DNA from: Flavobacteriales bacterium UBA6051
GTDB taxonomy: Bacteria > Bacteroidota > Bacteroidia > Flavobacteriales_D > Crocinitomicaceae
Assembly: GCA_002427735.1 (NCBI GenBank)
Contig: DIYP01000017.1
Location: 1-64,000, forward strand
Direction of reading: 5' to 3'
DNA length: 64,000 bases
Positions 38,273-45,988 of the stretch are shown here, one piece after another. The notes under the pieces were generated by a model. The model saw only the letters and a program-made list of their open reading frames with translations. It was not told where the DNA came from and did no database searches. The translations under genes and the position numbers were made by a program. The stretch's first letter is position 1. The number at the start of each line of letters is the position of its first letter.

Positions 38273-39373
38273 TTATTTGCTACTCAATGCGAGTAAGGCA
38301 AAGCTGGCTAACCAATGTCCACCTTCGTAACTATCACCTACGAGATTAGGTAATGAATGCTCAATATGTTCATTGGCAATTTTAACGAGGTGAGCATACG
38401 CCGGTAATGTCTCTGCAATTCCATAAAGACACCAAGCTCGGCTGAAATTTAATCCGTCCAGGTGCACCAAATGTCCATCTGTGCGATCGGTTACAATACC
38501 TGGCGCCAAATGAAAATCTGGCTGGCTAAGAGATGGCAAAAATGCCTCTAACCACGTTTTGAATTCTTCTTTCGGCAGGACGCGGCGCATGATATCCGCC
38601 TCTTCCAGGCATGGCGACAGAAAATCATAACCACTGGGCTCCCAGCTCATTGGACAATCTCTGTCATTCATGAAATAATCGCGTGCACGATCTTCTATCA
38701 ATGCAAGTAACTCATCATCTTGAAACGCTACAGCATAGTCATAAATCATAGTCATAGCAAAAGCAGTATTCGTGTGAGTTCCCACCCGTATCGGATACTT
38801 TAACTTTGGTAAAAACTCCTTCACTTTTTCAACGATTAAGTTTGAAAGTGGCTCAATTGAAATGGAGAGCTCTTTTGCCTCTTCTCCCTTCATGACTTTT
38901 AATTCCGTTGACAATTTCAATAGCCACGCCCAACCATACATTCTTTCATACGTTCCATTATACTCGCCATCAAAGTATGCCAGTTCGCCCTCAATGCTTT
39001 CAGAATTGATATGATTCATCAAACCGTCCTTCGCCTCTTCGAAGCGATCCAGTTCAGGAAACAAATTCATCAATCGGGCAAGCGACCAGTGTCCGTGAAC
39101 TGCCGAGTGCCAATCAAAACAACCGTAAAATGCAGGATGCAATTCTTCAGGAGCGGCTAAATCATTATAACCACCAATTACCTGATTCAACTTGTTAGGA
39201 AACTCTACATCAATACAGTCAAGGGGTAACTCAATTAAGCGATTCGCTTCAACAAGATCCAATTCCAGACGGTCAACTTTAACAGGAAAAGGCTCGATAT
39301 TATCCGGTTGTGGAGGGTTATCCTGACAAGCAAATGCAACAAATAAGAATAGAAAGAGGGCTGTTTTTCGCAT
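38273..39373 (-). CDS. DUF2891 family lipoprotein
   Basis: 366 residues. Lipobox LFVAFAC places the lipidated cysteine at 16, followed by a Pro/Asp/Asn linker. The body carries the DUF2891 hallmark HPAFYGCFDWHSAVHGHW near residues 80-97 and SWEPSGYDFLSPCLEEADIM further on, and is largely alpha-helical, resembling (alpha/alpha) barrel enzymes. Conserved His, Asp and Trp residues suggest an enzymatic role on a carbohydrate or similar substrate, but no activity is established for the family as far as I know. Convergent with the deiminase gene, 12 nt between stops, and divergent from the DUF6438 lipoprotein gene. Confidence 0.85.
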   Translation of the reverse strand: MRKTALFLFLFVAFACQDNPPQPDNIEPFPVKVDRLELDLVEANRLIELPLDCIDVEFPNKLNQVIGGYNDLAAPEELHPAFYGCFDWHSAVHGHWSLARLMNLFPELDRFEEAKDGLMNHINSESIEGELAYFDGEYNGTYERMYGWAWLLKLSTELKVMKGEEAKELSISIEPLSNLIVEKVKEFLPKLKYPIRVGTHTNTAFAMTMIYDYAVAFQDDELLALIEDRARDYFMNDRDCPMSWEPSGYDFLSPCLEEADIMRRVLPKEEFKTWLEAFLPSLSQPDFHLAPGIVTDRTDGHLVHLDGLNFSRAWCLYGIAETLPAYAHLVKIANEHIEHSLPNLVGDSYEGGHWLASFALLALSSK

Positions 39374-39451
39374 ATTTAAATATACTCAGAATGCCCTATA
39401 ACACAAGTGTCTTCTGCTGAAATCAAGGGGTAACCGCGAAATGGCAAACAA

Positions 39452-39485
39452 TTTGTAAATATATGAGAAGATAACTCTACCTTTA
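39452..39485 (+). promoter_or_regulatory. Candidate promoter of DUF6438 lipoprotein gene
   Basis: TTTG at 39452-39455 and TACCTTTA at 39478-39485 resemble the Bacteroidota -33 (TTTG) and -7 (TAnnTTTG, one mismatch) boxes, with 22 nt between. The gene starts 18 nt downstream of the -7 box. Spacing is slightly long. Confidence 0.35.
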
Positions 39486-39503
39486 AGGTGCAAATTATAG
39501 AAA

Positions 39504-40025
39504 ATGGTACAACGAATTCTTCCCATCATAGCCTTTAGTTTAATTCTCATTTCTTGTGGCAGCACGAAAAATGCCAATGGCCAATCTTCTTCAGAAGGTA
39601 CGGATCAAAGTATTGTTTTTCCTGACGTTGCCACTGGTGACTCTTTATTTGCGCATATCAAAAAAGGATATTGTTTTGGTACATGTCCCGTTTATGAAAT
39701 TTACATCTACAATAGTGGACACACGGTTTTAAAAGGCACGCGAAATGTTGAACTTCTTGGTGATCATACCATGCAACTTAGCAAACGTGAGATGCTCGCT
39801 TTCATTGAAAAAGCCAAAGAGATTAAATACTTCGAAATGGAGGACAAATATGATAATCCTCATATCACAGACCTTCCAGAAACAGTTACTTCGATTGTTG
39901 CTGATGGACAACGGAAAGAAGTTAGTCGCAGATATGGCTTTCCCGCTTCCATTCGATCGTTTGAAAAGTTGTTCGAAGATTTGCTTGAATCCAAGGCATG
40001 GAGTCCTGGCCTTCAAGAACGGTAG
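39504..40025 (+). CDS. DUF6438 family lipoprotein
   Basis: 173 residues. Lipobox ILISC makes Cys18 the lipidation site. The mature part contains GYCFGTCPVYEIYIYNSGHTVLKG, the signature of DUF6438 (a short beta-domain with two cysteines four residues apart), followed by helices (REMLAFIEKAKEI) and an SIVADG strand pair. The function of the family is unknown. The coding sequence ends inside the 3' end of the convergent GT-C glycosyltransferase gene, overlapping it by 13 nt, which is unusual but possible for convergent genes. Confidence 0.85.
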   Translation: MVQRILPIIAFSLILISCGSTKNANGQSSSEGTDQSIVFPDVATGDSLFAHIKKGYCFGTCPVYEIYIYNSGHTVLKGTRNVELLGDHTMQLSKREMLAFIEKAKEIKYFEMEDKYDNPHITDLPETVTSIVADGQRKEVSRRYGFPASIRSFEKLFEDLLESKAWSPGLQER

Positions 40026-41344
40026 TGAAAGCGGTAAGTCCTTCGTAAATCCCAAATAAGGAAAGATAGCATCACCAAGTATTCGGCGAAAATCACCCAG
40101 CCGTTTTGGATTACAGCACCCTCATGATAAAAGCCGTATGTCCACACGATGACATAACTCCAAACAATAGGATAGGTCCACTTCGTTAATAGTGCAAATG
40201 GTATGAGTAATGTGATATACCATGGATGTACTGTTGTTCCCAGAAGAAAATAGAGTGTGTATGCCAACATGAGCTTTTCTGGAGTTCCCCACTTTCTATT
40301 GAGTAGATTTAAGCATAGGATGCTTACAATCGTTACAAAAGGTAAAATAGCCATGGCCAATTGAATCCCCTCACCCCCGAAAAAAGTGCGACTTAGAAAA
40401 ATGAGACTGCTGTTAAATTGAAAAACAAAGAAGTACAACCTGAAGCTTTGAAAGAAATTTTCAATGCTGGACGGGTGAAGAACAATCATTAGTAATAAAA
40501 CAGATAGAACGCCGGCAATACTCCACCATTTTAAGAGCCTGAAAAACCTCAAGTCACGCCAATTAACACAAGCCAGAAAAACAGGATTTAGCTTTGTGGC
40601 TACCGCCCCAGCCAATGCTGCTCCTGAGCCCAGTAATTTCTCTCGTTTCAATAAATAAAATGAAAACAACAGTAGTGTTAAAGCAGCACCATCAAAGTGC
40701 AAATTCCCTACAAACTCAACTACTACCAAAGGATTTAACCAATACAGTAATGCCAGGAAAGTCGCCTTTTGCATTAAGCGAAGTAAACGAACTAGTACCA
40801 CAAAGGTGAAGCACTCAAACAAAAGCAAAATGATCTTCATGATCATTAAGTTCCCTTGATTTGGTGAATTAGTGAGCCAGTATGAAAAGCCAAAAACAAA
40901 CTGGTTGACAGTTGGGTAGATGGAATAATATCTTTTTGAATTCATCCCTGACCTAAAATTCTTACTATTCGCTGAGAAAAGCTCAAAAGCAACCTTGTCT
41001 TCTGGATGTTTCTTCACATAGTTCTCAGGGGTCACCTCAAAAGGGTTGTACCCCTGAGTGAGCATATAACCATCCCAGGTAAATCGATAAAAATCGTCGG
41101 AAAGATTCGGTGTTGAGAATACCAGCATCAAACGCAATACAAATCCAGCAAGAAAAAGGTCAGTTAGACCTGTTTTCCAATCACGAAACCGAAACAAAAA
41201 GGCCAAGGTTGCGTAAATAGCGAACATCCCTCCGAAAAGCAGTTGCACCTGCATATTTTCGACCCTCAAGGTCTCAAAAGACAAATAGTATAAAAGTCCG
41301 CCAAAGCAGATAGTGGCCAATAAAAGTATAATACGATTCCTCAT
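40013..41344 (-). CDS. GT-C fold polyprenyl-phosphate-sugar glycosyltransferase (GT87-like membrane protein)
   Basis: 443 residues with roughly 11-12 hydrophobic segments. The first outer loop holds LSDDFYRFTWDGYMLTQGYNPF, the acidic (D-D...D) loop typical of GT-C mannosyltransferase-like enzymes that use a lipid-linked sugar donor on the periplasmic face. HPWYITLLIPF near the C-terminus is also characteristic. It is the last gene of the glycan operon, and its ATG overlaps the GT2 gene's stop by one base. It probably adds a sugar, mannose or another, to a lipid carrier or glycolipid made by the GT2 partner; donor and acceptor cannot be read from the sequence. Confidence 0.82.
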   Translation of the reverse strand: MRNRIILLLATICFGGLLYYLSFETLRVENMQVQLLFGGMFAIYATLAFLFRFRDWKTGLTDLFLAGFVLRLMLVFSTPNLSDDFYRFTWDGYMLTQGYNPFEVTPENYVKKHPEDKVAFELFSANSKNFRSGMNSKRYYSIYPTVNQFVFGFSYWLTNSPNQGNLMIMKIILLLFECFTFVVLVRLLRLMQKATFLALLYWLNPLVVVEFVGNLHFDGAALTLLLFSFYLLKREKLLGSGAALAGAVATKLNPVFLACVNWRDLRFFRLLKWWSIAGVLSVLLLMIVLHPSSIENFFQSFRLYFFVFQFNSSLIFLSRTFFGGEGIQLAMAILPFVTIVSILCLNLLNRKWGTPEKLMLAYTLYFLLGTTVHPWYITLLIPFALLTKWTYPIVWSYVIVWTYGFYHEGAVIQNGWVIFAEYLVMLSFLIWDLRRTYRFHYRS

Positions 41345-42804
41345 TACCCTGACTTAGACGAGTAGTAGAGGGTAGAACCTACATTATATCCAAATCCAAT
41401 GACAAACATACTGGCAAAAACCATAGCAAAAACATCTCCGAGACTATAAGCATAAATGATTTGAAAGATTCCATAACCCAGTAATAGCGTTTCCATAACC
41501 AGCAACGGTGTAATTTTCACGCGGGTATATTTTCCGAGGTCGTCCCGCTTTTTTCCAACGACATTAAACTTCGGTGTACGGACGAACTCCGATTTCTTAC
41601 CGAGGTAGCCCTCTAAAACACCCAAACTCATGTATAACGAGACACCCATATTTATGATTAGGAAGCCTATGAATACAAAAGGGAATGTTAGGATTGCTAT
41701 CAATTTATTCTCTGCATGACCAATATTGCCCCCGATAAATACTGACAACAAGAGCACATTAGAAAGAAGGAATACTCCAATCACATTAAACACCCAGGCA
41801 TCTGGTGGTAGTTGACTTAAACTATAAGTCACAGGAAAGGAGAGCAGAATAAAGCCGAGAACAATAAGAAAAACGGAGCTATTCAACAAATGAAAACAGC
41901 CCACTAGTTTAGCCCACGTGCTTGAACCTTTAGACTTTAGTAATCCCGGTATATTTTTCTTTGCACACTCTGCCGCTCCTTTGGCCCAACGAAATTGTTG
42001 AGTCTTATAACCTGGAAAAGTAATGGGTAATTCAGATGGTGATTCAATTTCCATCGCATACTTAAACTCCCAACCGCGCGTTTGGGCACGAAAGCTCAAA
42101 TCTAAATCTTCCGTGAGGGTATCAGCCATCCAGCCTCCAGCATCATCAATACAACTCCTGCGCCAGATGCCCGCTGTTCCATTAAAGTTAATGTAAGCTC
42201 CACTTCTATTTCGTCCTGCGTGTTCAACAGAAAAATGCGTGTTTAGCATCACCGTCTGAAGGCGCGTTAATAGCGAAAAGTTCTCGTTTACATAAGTCCA
42301 CCTCGATTGGACCACACCCACTTTCTCATGACTGAAGTATGGCATTGCATCCAGCAAGAAATTTTCAGATGGCAGAAAATCGGCGTCAAATATGGCAATG
42401 AACTCTCCTTTTGCTGTGTTTAGTCCATAATCCAAAGCTCCTGCTTTAAATCCCTCTCTTTCCGCGCGTCTTATGTACTGAATGTCTATTCCCTTCGATT
42501 GATAAAATTCCACTTTTGATCGTGCCTTTTCAACTGTATCATCTGTAGAATCATCCAATACCTGAATCTCTAATTTATCCATAGGATAGTTCATTTTTAC
42601 GACTTGATCGAGGAGGCGATCAACGACGAAAGATTCATTATACATTGGGAGTTGAATGGTTACCACAGGTAGCTCTTTCCATTCTCTTTTAGCGTGCTTT
42701 TGACGTCGGAAAATATAATTCAAGAGAAGAGAAAACTCTACCGCACTGTAGATTAACAATACTACACAAATGATAATATAAATGATCAGTATAGCTATTT
42801 CCAT
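41344..42804 (-). CDS. Cellulose-synthase-like processive glycosyltransferase (GT2)
   Basis: 486 residues. TM1 is at ~5-30 and a group of four or five TM segments follows residue ~300. The GT-A catalytic domain between them has LDDSTDD (84-85 acidic pair), DAD at 140-142, TED at 231-233 and QQFRW at 269-273, the full D-DxD-TED-QxxRW set of processive or CESA/CslA-like GT2 enzymes. It should polymerise or transfer sugars from a nucleotide donor at the inner membrane and push the product outwards. There is no PilZ domain and no BcsB-like partner, so it is not a classic cellulose synthase; a glucomannan-type or glycolipid synthase is more likely. It follows the MMPL gene by 3 nt. Confidence 0.9.
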   Translation of the reverse strand: MEIAILIIYIIICVVLLIYSAVEFSLLLNYIFRRQKHAKREWKELPVVTIQLPMYNESFVVDRLLDQVVKMNYPMDKLEIQVLDDSTDDTVEKARSKVEFYQSKGIDIQYIRRAEREGFKAGALDYGLNTAKGEFIAIFDADFLPSENFLLDAMPYFSHEKVGVVQSRWTYVNENFSLLTRLQTVMLNTHFSVEHAGRNRSGAYINFNGTAGIWRRSCIDDAGGWMADTLTEDLDLSFRAQTRGWEFKYAMEIESPSELPITFPGYKTQQFRWAKGAAECAKKNIPGLLKSKGSSTWAKLVGCFHLLNSSVFLIVLGFILLSFPVTYSLSQLPPDAWVFNVIGVFLLSNVLLLSVFIGGNIGHAENKLIAILTFPFVFIGFLIINMGVSLYMSLGVLEGYLGKKSEFVRTPKFNVVGKKRDDLGKYTRVKITPLLVMETLLLGYGIFQIIYAYSLGDVFAMVFASMFVIGFGYNVGSTLYYSSKSG

Positions 42805-42807
42805 GCG

Positions 42808-44988
42808 CTACTCACTGCTCTTTCTCATCCACTTTAACAGAGCAGGTAAAACAATTAGGTCCGAAAGTAATGCAATTAATAAAATTAGCGATACCAGTAG
42901 ACCAATATTCTTATTTGCAGTAACAGTTGAAAGCATCATTACTGCGAAACCAACTGAAAGCAACAGGCTGGTGGTCATCACTGGAAAAACGTTTTCTCTC
43001 AAAGCATTTTCAATACCTTCTTCCTTGTAAAACATGGATTTTGCCGTACTAGCCAGATAAATTGTATCATCAATCGATAGACCAAGTAAAATAGATAGTG
43101 CCATCGCTGAAAACGGATTGACATCAATTCCCAAAAAGTACATGAGCACAACGGCCGAGACCATTGGAAGAGCATTTGGTACAAATAAGACCAGTGCATA
43201 TTTGATAGAACGAAAGGCGACTCCAATAATCAATAATGTCACTGCGACACTGAGCAATACACTTAGAAGAATCAGTTTTGTGACACGTAGCATCGATAGG
43301 TCATGAACGAAGGAAAAGCCGCTCAGGAACACTTGACGGTCAGTATGACGAAAGGGGGCTATAAATGCTTGAAGAGCTTCATTTCTATCACGAGCATCAG
43401 CGCTTCCAAAATCTTTGAGTTTTCCCACAATTTTAAGCACTTTGTGGTCCTGTGTAACAGCGTTATTCAACCCCAACGATTCTCGTTGTCTCTCTAACTC
43501 CTCAAAAAATCCGTCATCCAATCGCTCAGGAATTCGAAACTGATTTGCAATTCCAAAGTTATTGAACCGGTTCAATCGTTTAACAACCGTGTTAAGGCTG
43601 AATACCGATGAACAACCATAACTCTCAGTAAGATATTGCTCTATTTTATCTACAAGATGAATGCTCTCTTCGGTAAATACATTGGTATCTGCAATAATAA
43701 CCTCGATTGTTCGAGTGCCTTCAAAATGTTCGTTCAAAAAGTTCATCCCATCGTTCAATGAGCCTAAATTTCTGGAAGTATTGTTGTCAAAGGAAAATGT
43801 AAAAATAGCCACTGTACTTAAGACTATTAGTGCGAAAACACCAGCAATTGAAACACCACGATAGCAGCGCATTGTCCTTACCAACTTTTCTGTTGTTCTG
43901 GTGAATGCCGGCAACTTCCTGAACGGAGGAACCCGCAAAATCTGAATACATTTTGGCAACAAATATCGCGCTGAAAGGAAAGCAATCGCAATACCCACTG
44001 CTGTCAAAACACCAAAATCTATGATCTCTTTGACTCCACTCACTGTAAAGATGGCAAATGCCCCAAAGGTTGTGATCGACGTTAGCCAAAGAGCGCGCTT
44101 CAAAGCACCTGTAGTTTCAGCCAATCGCTCCTCAATTTGGCGCTCTAAGCCCTTCTTTTTGAATACAAAGAGAAAATGTACAATATCGCAAAACGATAGT
44201 ACTAAAATGAGTAATGGAACAGACAGCGTAAGAACACCAACTCGAATGTCAAAAAGCCAAAAAGCCAAAAGAACACCGGATAGATTAAACCCAATCATTA
44301 CCAAGACTGCCAGCAAGCTTTTAAAGTCACGGAAAAGCAGATAAAACAGCAGCAGTAAAATTGCGCCTGCAATGATAGGCAAGTATTTCAGTTCAAATGA
44401 GAGCTGTGTTTTTGCATGTTCCTTGGATGCGACACCTCCTATTACATACGTTTCTACGAAATGGTACGAGTCAAGGCATGTTTCTATTTCTAACAGCGTC
44501 TTTTGATGGTTATCATCTGTTAGGTCTACATAGATGCACGCAGATTTTTTATCCTTCGACAAGAATTTTGGTGTTACATCTGCAAATCGATTGAGTTTTT
44601 CAAAGCGTTTAGAAAAAAGTGGCTCATTTTCGGTTGGCAACAACCTGTACTGAGCTGTTCCAAAACCATTCTTTCTGGGAAGTTTGATGGATGTTATAGA
44701 AGTAGCACTCTTGACCCCGGACAATTCGTCAATTTCATTGGTCAAATCGTCCAACTTACTGGCGTTTTCTATAGTCTGAAACCCCTGCTCTGCTTGAACA
44801 GCAACAATCAATCCTGATTTGCCAGAAGGAAACTTATCACGATAGGTCTGGTAATTTATGAACTCCGGTGAGTCTTCGGAAGTGAATGTAGACAAGTTAA
44901 AGTCGACATCAATATGCAGCCCCGCAAGTAAGCCGGCGAAAATAAAGAGGACAATTCCCAGAATGGTTAGCACTCCAGATTTATTCAT
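42808..44988 (-). CDS. MMPL/RND-family exporter, 726 aa
   Basis: Twelve TM segments in two halves, each starting with one TM, a large periplasmic loop (~30-200 and ~405-565) and five more TMs, the standard RND/MMPL plan but without tripartite partners. TM motifs LVLSFCDIVHFLF and LLGLSIDDTIYLA contain the intramembrane acidic residues used for proton relay. Size and organisation resemble HpnN/MmpL-like lipid transporters, which move glycolipids, hopanoids or wax-type lipids. It sits between an SGNH hydrolase (8-nt overlap) and a processive GT2, so a glycolipid cargo is a fair inference. No MFP or TolC-like gene is nearby. Confidence 0.88.
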   Translation of the reverse strand: MNKSGVLTILGIVLFIFAGLLAGLHIDVDFNLSTFTSEDSPEFINYQTYRDKFPSGKSGLIVAVQAEQGFQTIENASKLDDLTNEIDELSGVKSATSITSIKLPRKNGFGTAQYRLLPTENEPLFSKRFEKLNRFADVTPKFLSKDKKSACIYVDLTDDNHQKTLLEIETCLDSYHFVETYVIGGVASKEHAKTQLSFELKYLPIIAGAILLLLFYLLFRDFKSLLAVLVMIGFNLSGVLLAFWLFDIRVGVLTLSVPLLILVLSFCDIVHFLFVFKKKGLERQIEERLAETTGALKRALWLTSITTFGAFAIFTVSGVKEIIDFGVLTAVGIAIAFLSARYLLPKCIQILRVPPFRKLPAFTRTTEKLVRTMRCYRGVSIAGVFALIVLSTVAIFTFSFDNNTSRNLGSLNDGMNFLNEHFEGTRTIEVIIADTNVFTEESIHLVDKIEQYLTESYGCSSVFSLNTVVKRLNRFNNFGIANQFRIPERLDDGFFEELERQRESLGLNNAVTQDHKVLKIVGKLKDFGSADARDRNEALQAFIAPFRHTDRQVFLSGFSFVHDLSMLRVTKLILLSVLLSVAVTLLIIGVAFRSIKYALVLFVPNALPMVSAVVLMYFLGIDVNPFSAMALSILLGLSIDDTIYLASTAKSMFYKEEGIENALRENVFPVMTTSLLLSVGFAVMMLSTVTANKNIGLLVSLILLIALLSDLIVLPALLKWMRKSSE

Positions 44989-45979
44989 CTTCAGCCCCCT
45001 CCAAGGCTATTTGAATCTTTTTGGATATTTCTGTGTGTCCTTGAATATTGGGATGCGTATCATGCGGATACAGAGTGATTTTCGGGTCATGAAAGTCGAA
45101 ACCAACATGAATAAGTGTCGTTTTTTCCTTTGTAATATCTGGATAGTGATCATTGAACTTCCGATCGTCTAGATTAACGACAATCGGCTCAATTTTGTTT
45201 TCAATGCATAAAGCAACAAAGTCATCTAGCATTTCGGCCGTAATAGCAACCATTGCCTCCTCCTCCATTCCTCGCTGAAAAGTCGTTTGTAAGGCATGTA
45301 CTAAAGCGAAGGATTCTCTTCCTGGCCAATGCGAGTACAACGTTTCCCATTCACAAAACTTCATGGATTCGCTTCCTAGAACTCTGTAAGGGATTCGCGC
45401 ATTCTTCATGATATCTTCAACAGCTTCATTAGAGTGCGAAAAACCTATTTTTAAAGCTTGTCGATAGCTTTTAGCCAGTGCATTTCTTTCGGGATGTACT
45501 TCAGAAAAGACAAGCATTGCTTTATCAGGAATCTTTCCTTTGTCGATAAGTGTTTGCAACTGAATAAGCGCCTGCGCTGTTCCATACCCGGGAACTGCAT
45601 AATTTATGTAGTGCTGCTCAGGAAAGTGTTTTTGCAGTTGATTTACAAAGATGTCATCATCGTTTACGCCATAACCATAAGTGAACGAACAACCAAAAAC
45701 GATCACTGTGTCTTCCCCTTTTGGTGCAACAATAGTTCGTCTATTTGATGCATCATGAGTTACTGAGAAATGAATGGCATCATTGAGTGTAATATCGTAA
45801 CTACCTGTATTTGGCAAAAAGCCCAGAAGAGAATCTCCACTTAGCCAATACTTAGGCGTTACCTCCACCGCATAATCGGAGTTCTTGTAAGGTTTCCAGC
45901 CGAGGATTCGGACAGCTATTTCCGCACAAGGTAATGTGAGAAGCACTACGACGAGTATATTTCTCAACTTCCTTTTCAT
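44981..45979 (-). CDS. SGNH/GDSL-type hydrolase, membrane-anchored
   Basis: 332 residues. An N-terminal hydrophobic segment (7-27) anchors or exports it. Block I VFGCSFTYGYG places the nucleophile at Ser98, AVPGYGTAQ supplies the block II Gly, and PHDTHPNIQGH near 305-314 gives the Asp-x-His pair. These are SGNH hydrolase or acyl-esterase signatures. In glycan operons such proteins usually remove or move acyl groups on sugars or lipids. It begins 9 nt after the polA stop and overlaps the MMPL gene by 8 nt, so it opens the export operon. Substrate unknown. Confidence 0.85.
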   Translation of the reverse strand: MKRKLRNILVVVLLTLPCAEIAVRILGWKPYKNSDYAVEVTPKYWLSGDSLLGFLPNTGSYDITLNDAIHFSVTHDASNRRTIVAPKGEDTVIVFGCSFTYGYGVNDDDIFVNQLQKHFPEQHYINYAVPGYGTAQALIQLQTLIDKGKIPDKAMLVFSEVHPERNALAKSYRQALKIGFSHSNEAVEDIMKNARIPYRVLGSESMKFCEWETLYSHWPGRESFALVHALQTTFQRGMEEEAMVAITAEMLDDFVALCIENKIEPIVVNLDDRKFNDHYPDITKEKTTLIHVGFDFHDPKITLYPHDTHPNIQGHTEISKKIQIALEGAEDE

Positions 45980-45988
45980 CGAAGCTCA

